Shown piece after piece: positions 7,306-12,656 of a stretch of 12,656 nucleotides of DNA; positions within the stretch are counted from its first letter, which is position 1, and each line of letters opens with the position of its first letter. Below the pieces are notes generated by a model. The model made no database searches. It was not told the origin of the DNA and saw nothing but the letters and a program-made list of their open reading frames with translations. The stretch spans positions 1 to 12,656 of the forward strand of contig CAMBJI010000024.1 of NCBI GenBank assembly GCA_945867725.1. Direction: 5' to 3'. The position numbers and the translations under genes are program-made. The stretch is from Bordetella parapertussis (GTDB lineage: Bacteria > Pseudomonadota > Gammaproteobacteria > Burkholderiales > Burkholderiaceae_D).

Positions 7306-7950
7306 TCAGGTTTTTGGCGGTTTGCCGTCATCCTTTACGCCACTATTGTTCAGCCAGCTAGCAGGGACTTTCACATTTTTTTTGATGATTCTGAGTCCTA
7401 CATCGGACTCCTTGGGATTTTCTGTTCTGGAAAGTTCGCCAAGCTCAGCGTCTTCATTGGCTAGCCGGGGATTGTCCGCAATCGCATCGGACTCGAAAGC
7501 TTTTTTGAGTCCTTGTTTGTAGGTGCTCTCTGCCGACGGTATGTTCTCACTCAAGTCTTTGAGTGAACCAATCATGGGCATCCCAAGCCGTGCAACGGCA
7601 CTGCTCTCAAAATCCAGTGTGGCGAGAGCATCCATTGAATTCAATCCATCAGGACGGTGCTTGAGCGCTTGCAAAGCATTGTTGAGGTTTGTTTTGGAAA
7701 CGCCGGTGATTTTAAACAAAACACCCATGTGTTCGATTGCTTCAGCTGCTGATTTTTTAGCCCATGCAGATTGATTGAACTCGGAAATTGGGATTCTGGT
7801 GAACACTACTACCGATCTGGATTTACCATCGATCTCTGCTTTCACCTTCTGGCAACCAATAACGCTGTCATTAGTCGGCAACACATTTTCTGTGTCTGCA
7901 CAGGGCATGTAGGCAAAGAAATGTTCAGGGCTGCGAATGCTTGGATTCAT
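7306..7950 (-). CDS. Hypothetical soluble protein, AT-rich gene
   Basis: A 214-residue protein that I do not recognise. There is no signal peptide or membrane segment, so it is predicted to be cytosolic unless exported by another system. The N-terminal half (to about residue 75) looks like a compact alpha/beta domain with SRSVVVFTRIPISEF. The middle is helical (AWAKKSAAEAIEHMG, then LNNALQALKHR), and the C-terminal third is acidic and polar, probably flexible, ending in a basic tail. I chose the ATG at 7950 over the in-frame ATG at 7974 because GGAGGT sits 3 nt before it; the longer start has no ribosome site. The gene looks visibly more AT-rich than the operon genes to the left, which with its small unrecognised neighbours suggests accessory DNA. 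It converges with the gene at 6773-7189. Confidence 0.7.
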   Translation of the reverse strand: MNPSIRSPEHFFAYMPCADTENVLPTNDSVIGCQKVKAEIDGKSRSVVVFTRIPISEFNQSAWAKKSAAEAIEHMGVLFKITGVSKTNLNNALQALKHRPDGLNSMDALATLDFESSAVARLGMPMIGSLKDLSENIPSAESTYKQGLKKAFESDAIADNPRLANEDAELGELSRTENPKESDVGLRIIKKNVKVPASWLNNSGVKDDGKPPKT

Positions 7951-8179
7951 CTTACCTCCGCTGGATTGAGTCATAAGTTAATAACAAAATCTCAGCTGCG
8001 CGCGACGCAAATTGCGTTTGCAATGCATCGTTCCGGCGTGGGCAAGTTGCAACATCAAAGTCGTCTTGCGCAAGACAGACGATGTCGAGGGTTCAGAAGA
8101 AAATTTATACGACGTACCGGTGATCTACAAAAGATGCAAACACCGCAATCGCTATGACGAAACAAGTGTCTCCAAGCGC
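7951..8179. other. Intergenic stretch between two minus-strand small genes, contents unclear
   Basis: There is no convincing gene on the minus strand here. A plus-strand reading from a TTG at 8012 runs openly for more than 50 codons with a protein-like mix (for example RKTDDVEGSEENLYDV), but it has no ribosome site and continues antisense into the HEVRH gene. It may be a gene remnant or chance. A short interrupted palindrome ACGCAA-A-TTGCGT lies at 8005-8017. Nothing else stands out. Confidence 0.25.
7954..7959 (-). promoter_or_regulatory. Ribosome binding site that sets the start at 7950
   Basis: GGAGGT on the minus strand is followed by AAG and then the ATG at 7950. The spacing is short but the match is full. 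The alternative in-frame ATG 24 nt upstream has no comparable site and would place this sequence inside the coding region. Confidence 0.6.
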
Positions 8180-8548
8180 TTATTCGTGCCAGTTGGCCTG
8201 AAAACAGTGGCGCACCTCATGGCCCAGCGTATGCATGTTCAGCTTTTTTTGAGTGAACACGATACACACGTCATTTTCATAAAATGAGCAGGCTTTCACC
8301 TCGTAATCATACGCGGCGTAGCCGCGTATCTTGGCCTCGCGATTGCAGGTCGCCTGGATATTGTCCACTGGGAACCAGGTGACCTTGGATGTGACGGTAA
8401 AGTTGCGCGCAGAATCAAACAATTCAAGAGGATTGTCACCGTCCATAATGGTCGCGTTTACTGCCCCCGCGACAAAAAGGCCGACGAACACGATCGTTCG
8501 CGCCAGCCTTGCGTGCTGCGCTTTACGTGCGCGAAAAAGCTCCGGCAT
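8180..8548 (-). CDS. Small secreted protein with C-terminal HEVRH (HExxH) motif, putative metallopeptidase-like
   Basis: A 122-residue protein with a basic N-terminus and a hydrophobic core (about 17-30), ending AVNA before Thr33. This gives a long signal peptide and a periplasmic or exported mature part of about 90 residues. Near the C-terminus is HTLGHEVRHCFQANWHE. HEVRH (110-114) fits the HExxH zinc-binding/catalytic motif of metallopeptidases, and His121 could be a third ligand. Four cysteines are present (68, 87, 95, 115). The protein is very small for a protease, and the motif lies only 8 residues from the end, so it may bind metal without cutting. The ATG at 8548 has GGGAGT 5 nt upstream (8559-8554). 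A 72-nt predicted structured element lies 32 nt before the start. Whether it shares a transcript with the transporter gene upstream is unclear. Confidence 0.72.
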   Translation of the reverse strand: MPELFRARKAQHARLARTIVFVGLFVAGAVNATIMDGDNPLELFDSARNFTVTSKVTWFPVDNIQATCNREAKIRGYAAYDYEVKACSFYENDVCIVFTQKKLNMHTLGHEVRHCFQANWHE

Positions 8549-8579
8549 GGATGACTCCCATTTTTTATTTTGAAGATAT

Positions 8580-8651
8580 TGTCCCGGCGCCTTGAAGCCA
8601 GTGCTCCAAAGATAACTGCTTTAGGAAATTCCTGCAGAGCAGTCCGGGACA
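8580..8651 (-). ncRNA. Predicted three-way-junction RNA element (3' UTR of the transporter gene or 5' leader of the HEVRH gene)
   Basis: Three helices nest without conflict. The closing stem pairs TGTCCCGG (8580-8587) with CCGGGACA (8644-8651), 8 bp perfect. Helix 2 pairs ACTGCT (8615-8620) with AGCAGT (8638-8643) and continues with AGGAA (8623-8627) against TTCCT (8629-8633). Helix 3 pairs TTGAAGC (8592-8598) with GCTCCAA (8603-8609) around a 4-nt loop. The one imperfect pair in helix 3 is A-C if read as plus-strand RNA but G-U if read as minus-strand RNA. The minus-strand transcript is therefore favoured, in line with both flanking genes. It resembles no riboswitch or tRNA I know. Existence as an RNA is inferred from pairing only. 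Confidence 0.4.
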
Positions 8652-8677
8652 CACCTTGTCAAAAAAAGAAGTCTCAC

Positions 8678-9694
8678 TCAGCCAAGCACCCTCCTGGCGA
8701 CCTCCGTATAGACCGGGATACCGAAGAGAATATTCAGCGGAAAAGTGACGCCGAGCGACAGGCCCAAATAGAGCGAGGGATTTGCCTCCGGAATCGCATA
8801 ACGCAAGACCGCCGGTACTACGATGTACGAAGCGCTGGCTGAGAGCACCATGATGAGCGCCGCATCAGCTACCGGCAATGACAGCAACATCGAGATCAAC
8901 AGCGCGATGCCCGCGTGAACCACCGGCGCCAGTGCTGCATAAGCAATCAGAATGCGGGACTTGCCCTGAACATCGCGCATGCTGCGCGCCACCATCAGAC
9001 CCATATCCAGAAGGAAGAAGGCCAGCATGCCTTTGAACAGATCGGTTGAAAAGGTCTGCATCATGACTTTGCCCGCTTCACCACTCATATACCCGATCAG
9101 CAGCGAACCCAGTAAGAGCAAATGCGCACCGCTGGTGAAGGATTCATGAATCACCTTGCCCATCGAGGGCGTGGAAAAATTGCCCACCCCCGACATGGAC
9201 ACGGCCGCTGTACCGCCCTGCCCCGTGACCATCTGCGCACTCGCCTGTTTTTGACGAATCATGTTGGCGAGCAGTACCGCCATCAGAATCGCGGGCGACT
9301 CCATCAGCACCATCGCAACCGCCATGTGGCCCCCCGGAGACATCTGCTGCGACTCGAGGTATTGCATCGCTGTCACGAAAGTCACCGCACTGACCGAGCC
9401 ATACGAGGCGGCGACAGCGGCGGCATCGAATCGCGCCACCCGGTTTCTCAGAAACAGATAGCCCAGCGCAGGGACGATGAAAGCCATCAGGATCGCAGCG
9501 AACAGACTGATCATTACCGAGGGGTTCAGCCCTGAAGCCGCGAGAGCGAAGCCACCCTTAAGGCCCAACGCCATCAGAAGATAGAGCGACAGAAATTTTG
9601 CGGTGGCTGCTGGTATTTCCAGATCAGAGCGCAGCCAGCCAGCGATCACACCGAATACGAAGAAAAGAATTGCCGGGTCGAGCAAATTTTGCAT
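8678..9694 (-). CDS. SbtA-family sodium-dependent bicarbonate transporter
   Basis: A 338-residue, highly hydrophobic inner-membrane protein of the SbtA family (formerly DUF897, PF05982), whose cyanobacterial members import bicarbonate with sodium. The N-terminal half has MALGLKGGFAL (41-51), AASYGSVSAVTF (95-106) and MESPAI (131-136). A hydrophilic loop (about 146-185) splits the protein into two inverted halves. The second half has LLDMGLMVARS (228-238), LSASASYIVVPAVLRYA (284-300) and GVTFPLNILFGIP (315-327). Length and motif order match the family. AAGGAGG (9705-9699) lies 4 nt before ATG. It is divergent from a CbbR-like LysR gene, a common arrangement in proteobacteria that suggests regulation by carbon status. 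No SbtB-type PII partner gene follows it. Bicarbonate is inferred from the family; other anions are possible. Confidence 0.93.
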   Translation of the reverse strand: MQNLLDPAILFFVFGVIAGWLRSDLEIPAATAKFLSLYLLMALGLKGGFALAASGLNPSVMISLFAAILMAFIVPALGYLFLRNRVARFDAAAVAASYGSVSAVTFVTAMQYLESQQMSPGGHMAVAMVLMESPAILMAVLLANMIRQKQASAQMVTGQGGTAAVSMSGVGNFSTPSMGKVIHESFTSGAHLLLLGSLLIGYMSGEAGKVMMQTFSTDLFKGMLAFFLLDMGLMVARSMRDVQGKSRILIAYAALAPVVHAGIALLISMLLSLPVADAALIMVLSASASYIVVPAVLRYAIPEANPSLYLGLSLGVTFPLNILFGIPVYTEVARRVLG

Positions 9695-9779
9695 ACATCC
9701 TCCTTGTGGCCCGAAGGATAAGCATTTTTAATAATCGAGTAAAATCGATTTTTATGCTGTCTATCATAGATAAAACACG
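9695..9779. promoter_or_regulatory. Divergent regulatory region of the transporter and LysR genes
   Basis: These 85 AT-rich bases must hold both promoters. At 9733-9750, AATCGA and TCGATT form an exact inverted repeat around GTAAAA. A second smaller one, TATC-ATA-GATA, is at 9762-9772, close to the LysR start. LysR regulators bind interrupted dyads of the T-N11-A type, so 9733-9750 is the best candidate operator, shared by activation of the transporter and autoregulation. I cannot place the -10 and -35 boxes with confidence. Confidence 0.55.
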
Positions 9780-10676
9780 ATGAATATGACCTTCAGGCAG
9801 CTGCGACTGGTGCTGGCACTGGCCGATATGGGCAGCATCAGTGCCGCAGCGCGCGCCACCCATGTGACTCAACCCACTGCTTCCATGCAGCTGCGCGAGG
9901 CCGCCAATGCGGTTGGCATGCCTTTGTACGAGGTAATCGGCAAACGCGTTCATTTGACCGAAGCGGGTAAAGAACTCGCCCGAACAGCACGCGCGATGTC
10001 GGCCGAGTGGGAAGCATTTGAACAAAAAATCGATGGCCTCAAAGGCTTGACGCGAGGCCGCCTGAAAGTGGCGGTGGTCAGTACGGCGAAGTATTTTGTA
10101 CCCCGCATGCTGGGCAGCTTCTGCGCAAAATATCCCGCCATCGATATTTCACTGGAGGTACTTAATCGCGATGGCGTTGTCAGCCGGCTGGCTGATAATC
10201 TCGATGATCTCTACATCATGTCCATGCCACCGACCACGTTCGATCTTGAAGATCAGGTGTTCATGCCCAATCCGCTCGTCGTGATCGGCCCCCGTAAAAA
10301 GCAACCCGTCAATCGCGATCCCATGGATTTGCGTGAGCTCGCTGCAAGCCGTTTTATCCTGCGCGAACCCGGCTCTGGAACCCGGATGGCCACTGATGCG
10401 CATTTTCGCAGTCTGCGGTTCAACCCAGAGATGAAACTGGAACTCGGCAGCAATGAAGCGATTCGGGAAGCCGTGGCAGGTGGTCTGGGTGTTGCCGTGA
10501 TTTCGCAACATGCGCTACAGGGGCAGGCGTCAGGACATGGCGTGGCGGTATTGAACATCAAGGGCTTTCCCCTGCAGTCGCAATGGCACGTAGTGCACCA
10601 CAAGGGCAAGCAGTTGTCGCCGATTGCGACAATTTTCCGCGATCATTTACTCAAGAGTTCGATACTGTGGCGCTGA
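9780..10676 (+). CDS. LysR-family transcriptional regulator, CbbR-like
   Basis: A 298-residue LysR-type regulator of normal length. The N-terminal winged helix-turn-helix spans about 4-62 (FRQLRLVLALADMGSISAAA, then THVTQPTASMQLREA, and VHLTEAGKELA). A linker helix runs to about 90. The effector domain follows: VVSTAKYFVPRMLGSF (99-114), ISLEVLNRD (123-131) and REPGSGTR (195-202). This segment set is characteristic of CbbR/CmpR relatives, which respond to metabolites of carbon fixation. SNEAIREAVAGGLGVAVIS (224-242) is the usual C-terminal LysR signature. The start at 9780 has no clear Shine-Dalgarno; an alternative ATG lies two codons on. Being divergent from the SbtA-like gene, it most likely controls that gene and itself. 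Whether it also acts on the RLP operon 3 kb away is unknown. Confidence 0.92.
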   Translation: MNMTFRQLRLVLALADMGSISAAARATHVTQPTASMQLREAANAVGMPLYEVIGKRVHLTEAGKELARTARAMSAEWEAFEQKIDGLKGLTRGRLKVAVVSTAKYFVPRMLGSFCAKYPAIDISLEVLNRDGVVSRLADNLDDLYIMSMPPTTFDLEDQVFMPNPLVVIGPRKKQPVNRDPMDLRELAASRFILREPGSGTRMATDAHFRSLRFNPEMKLELGSNEAIREAVAGGLGVAVISQHALQGQASGHGVAVLNIKGFPLQSQWHVVHHKGKQLSPIATIFRDHLLKSSILWR

Positions 10677-10712
10677 ATTTCTGGCTGAAAATCTGAAGCG
10701 CAGCCTCACCAA

Positions 10713-10916
10713 TCAGACCAGCAAAGTAAAGGCGCCGGCCATAATCAGCGCGAATAGAATGACCAAACCCCCAAGATAGAAACCAATGCGCCGCTGAGCG
10801 CGGCGCGCTGCCGCAATCCGTTCGGCTAGGGCGATCTGGTCCTTTTCGAGGTTGGCGAGTCGCTCTTTGGCGGATTTCAGTTCATTGAGGGCGTCGTTGA
10901 CCCTAGCTTCGTCCAT
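10713..10916 (-). CDS. Small coiled-coil protein with one C-terminal transmembrane helix
   Basis: A 67-residue protein. Residues 1-42 are charged and helical, with heptad-like spacing of Leu/Ala (LNELKSAKERLANLEKDQ) consistent with a coiled coil. A basic ARRAQRR segment (37-43) precedes one membrane helix (about 46-66), predicting an N-in, tail-anchored inner-membrane protein. I do not recognise a family. No good Shine-Dalgarno precedes the ATG, which weakens the call, but the amphipathic-plus-membrane pattern is not what an antisense shadow usually gives. It converges with the LysR gene, 36 bp away, and no clear terminator lies between them. Confidence 0.65.
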   Translation of the reverse strand: MDEARVNDALNELKSAKERLANLEKDQIALAERIAAARRAQRRIGFYLGGLVILFALIMAGAFTLLV

Positions 10917-11224
10917 GGATAGTAAAAAAATAATAGATTAGCAGCGTAATTGCCGTTAATTGTTAAAAGAATGACTATAGCAGCAGTCAGGCGTGATGAT
11001 GGTTATCACATTAAAAACAAAGTAAATTCGCGCCTATTCGTGAGTGGGCAGACAGCCCTATTTTCAATTTAAGAATATTCGTCTCAATAAAATCGGCTCG
11101 ACGCCGAAACTATTGATACAGCGTATCCTTACAATTTCTTATAATGATTATCTCGTTTGCGGTCTGGTCTACCGCTGCGCGCGGCATGATTTTTCAACGC
11201 TAGCCAACCCATAGAATCTTCATC
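10917..11224. promoter_or_regulatory. AT-rich intergenic region between divergent genes, probable promoters
   Basis: No gene is visible in these 308 bases. A perfect TATAAT box lies at 11140-11145, about 80 nt before the lipoprotein start. The nearest TTGATA (11113-11118) is 21 nt away, too far for a standard -35, so only the -10 is suggestive. The box overlaps a short palindrome ATAAT-G-ATTAT (11141-11151). A GTGAT/ATCAC pair is at 10993-11009. The other end must serve the small membrane-protein gene on the minus strand. Confidence 0.35.
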
Positions 11225-12656
11225 ATGAACGCCGTTAATGTAATGCCGCCGCGATTCGCGTCCTCAATTTATATTCTGCTTGTGACAGTCTTCGGGCTAA
11301 GCGCCTGTGGTGGTGACTACACCAACCAGGTTAGCAAAGTCACGGGGAAAACTCGCTACCTGAATCCGAACGCGGCCAGCACAAAAACTCAGGGCTTTGA
11401 ATCAGCGTATGTCGATCAGCGTGGCGTACTGACCTTTGCGTTAAGAGAAAAAATCAACGCACCAGAATTTGAGGCCCCCATCGTACAGCGCAGCGAGGTC
11501 ACGGGCAAACGTGCCAATCCTGTTGGTTCTACGCTGGCTGCCACATTTACGGTGGGGTTGTATCCACTACTCGCTCCGAAAAATTTTTTGAAAGACACTT
11601 TCGGTCATGAGACAAGTTCACAGGTGCTGAGCGAAGAGCCTGATCGCGATCGCGCTGTACCCACTGGCCGGACTGAGTGGGTTACGGTTCCGCTGAAAAG
11701 CGCGCAAATCGAGATTAATGGACTGAAGACCACGATCCGGCGTGAAATACAGCTCGATGCCCAAGGCTCAGGATCGATTGATATCGGTAATGAACTCTTC
11801 GACGCGTTTACTCAGTCTGGCAACCTGAATAGTCTGTCCGTGGTTTGCAAAAATTGTGTTGTGGATGCAAGCGTCTCCGGTCCTCTCGCACGGACCCCGC
11901 TCGAATTCAAGGCGTCAGAGAGCTGGCGATTGCTGGCGGAATATCGCAGAAGTCCCGATTTGGTCTGGGTTGCTGACTCCGATCTTATCGGCGCTCGGAG
12001 CCGAAAGGCAGTTAGCAACCGGCCGCGCACGGTCGCATGGAAAGATATCGCGGCAGCGGCACAAAAGCGTGGCGAAACCCAGATGCAGCGTCTTGCAGAA
12101 TTACCAGAAGACTTGCGTCGCGAAAAACGCGAGATCGAAGCATCGAGACCACCACCCGAAGTCACGCTCACGCGCGATGAGTTCGAATCCACTGCTGCAT
12201 TCAATGAGCGCGTAAGAGCTACGCGCGCCAGCGAAGAAGCCAAGATGATTGCGTACAACCGCCGAATCGAGCAACTCAACCGCAAGTTGCGCGATTTCCA
12301 GGACAGCCTGCCGAAAACATTGCCACGTCCTCTGGTGTTGCAGTCGATCAGTGAGAGCCTTTCCGAAATGGCGGGTGAGCCCGAGGTAAAGAACGTTGTC
12401 TATGACGCTGATCTGAAACGCTTCATCATCACGGTCGCAGGTTCCACACAACCGGATCGTGCACCCGTGTCATTTACGATGGTGACGCAAAACGATATCG
12501 ATGCGGATCAGGGTCGACGACTTAAACAATTAATGAACCGCGCACGCCCCTTCCTGCGCATGGCCTTAGGTGATAAATCCATACGCCCAGTGTCGGGTCA
12601 CTTGATGGTGGGTGACCAATTGCTGGCCATGCAATTCATCGACAATGTGGAACTTG
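11225..12656 (+). CDS. Putative lipoprotein of unknown function (partial, C-terminus beyond right edge)
   Basis: The reading frame stays open for 477 codons from the ATG at 11225 to the window end. The N-terminus is a lipoprotein signal: hydrophobic residues 15-24 and then the lipobox LSAC with Cys28 as the lipidation site. Gly at +2, with no Asp, suggests outer-membrane sorting. An in-frame ATG at codon 7 (11243) would give an equally good signal; neither has a clear Shine-Dalgarno. The mature part begins beta-rich, with a CKNC pair at 208-211. A charged helical region (about 285-360) includes TRDEFESTAAFNERV (316-330), a pattern I associate with the middle of some large envelope proteins that carry C-terminal enzymatic domains. 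An alpha/beta segment follows. Any such C-terminal domain would lie outside the window, so function is not assigned. Confidence 0.8.
   Translation, partial: MNAVNVMPPRFASSIYILLVTVFGLSACGGDYTNQVSKVTGKTRYLNPNAASTKTQGFESAYVDQRGVLTFALREKINAPEFEAPIVQRSEVTGKRANPVGSTLAATFTVGLYPLLAPKNFLKDTFGHETSSQVLSEEPDRDRAVPTGRTEWVTVPLKSAQIEINGLKTTIRREIQLDAQGSGSIDIGNELFDAFTQSGNLNSLSVVCKNCVVDASVSGPLARTPLEFKASESWRLLAEYRRSPDLVWVADSDLIGARSRKAVSNRPRTVAWKDIAAAAQKRGETQMQRLAELPEDLRREKREIEASRPPPEVTLTRDEFESTAAFNERVRATRASEEAKMIAYNRRIEQLNRKLRDFQDSLPKTLPRPLVLQSISESLSEMAGEPEVKNVVYDADLKRFIITVAGSTQPDRAPVSFTMVTQNDIDADQGRRLKQLMNRARPFLRMALGDKSIRPVSGHLMVGDQLLAMQFIDNVEL

Noticed and set aside
8580..8651. tRNA gene, suggested by length and multi-hairpin shape
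   Set aside because: There is no T-loop GTTCGAATC-like sequence, no proper anticodon arm and only two internal hairpins.
8653..8690. Intrinsic terminator after the SbtA-like gene, from the run of seven T on the minus strand at 8667-8661
   Set aside because: No stable hairpin precedes the T-run; the nearest strong structure lies beyond it.
10993..11009. CRP-type site from GTGAT and ATCAC
   Set aside because: The spacing between the half-sites is too long for a CRP site (TGTGA-N6-TCACA).
11140..11152. Fur box, from TATAAT-G-ATTATC
   Set aside because: It fits only one 6-1-6 unit with a mismatch, overlaps an ordinary -10 box in AT-rich DNA, and no iron-related gene follows.
11812..12285. 157-residue minus-strand open frame
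   Set aside because: Serine/arginine-rich antisense shadow of the lipoprotein frame, which has a lipobox and stays open for 477 codons.

Overview
The window reads like a chromosomal segment of a betaproteobacterium. I infer this from moderate GC, Burkholderiales-style gene families and the make-up of the LysR and MBOAT genes; the lineage is an inference and nothing here fixes the genus. No rRNA, tRNA, CRISPR array, transposase or integrase gene was found. Genes on both strands are packed with short gaps, except for a looser, less GC-rich stretch of small unrecognised genes in the middle.

Region 1 (1-2979, minus strand): a surface-polysaccharide O-acetylation pair, made of an AlgI-like MBOAT acyltransferase followed 2 nt later by a DUF459/SGNH-hydrolase-like partner that runs off the left edge. 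Upstream of the pair is a secreted formylglycine-generating-enzyme-like (SUMF1-fold) protein that lacks the catalytic cysteines and ends in a good intrinsic terminator.

Region 2 (about 3180-6650, plus strand): the most interesting part. It is a compact operon of a short-chain dehydrogenase, a RuBisCO-like protein (RLP) and a DUF1537 four-carbon acid-sugar kinase. The combination fits an oxidise, phosphorylate, decarboxylate route for an acid sugar, resembling the known D-apionate/3-oxo-isoapionate pathway (OiaK kinase plus OiaX or OiaT RLP). Here an SDR takes the oxidising role, and no apionate oxidoisomerase, lactonase or transporter lies alongside. The RLP keeps almost every RuBisCO active-site residue. 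A nested inverted repeat sits in the leader just before the first gene.

Region 3 (6651-8677): small genes of unknown function. They are a 138-residue secreted four-cysteine protein (plus), a 214-residue AT-rich cytosolic hypothetical (minus), and a 122-residue secreted protein with a C-terminal HEVRH zinc-binding-like motif (minus). Just upstream of the last is a 72-nt sequence that folds on paper into a three-way junction, with a G-U wobble that favours the minus-strand RNA.

Region 4 (8678-10676): a divergent pair of an SbtA-family sodium/bicarbonate transporter (minus) and a CbbR-like LysR regulator (plus), with an 18-bp interrupted palindrome in the 85-bp intergenic region.

Region 5 (10677-12656): a 67-residue coiled-coil/transmembrane protein (minus), a 308-bp AT-rich intergenic region, and a long lipoprotein gene (plus) that runs off the right edge.
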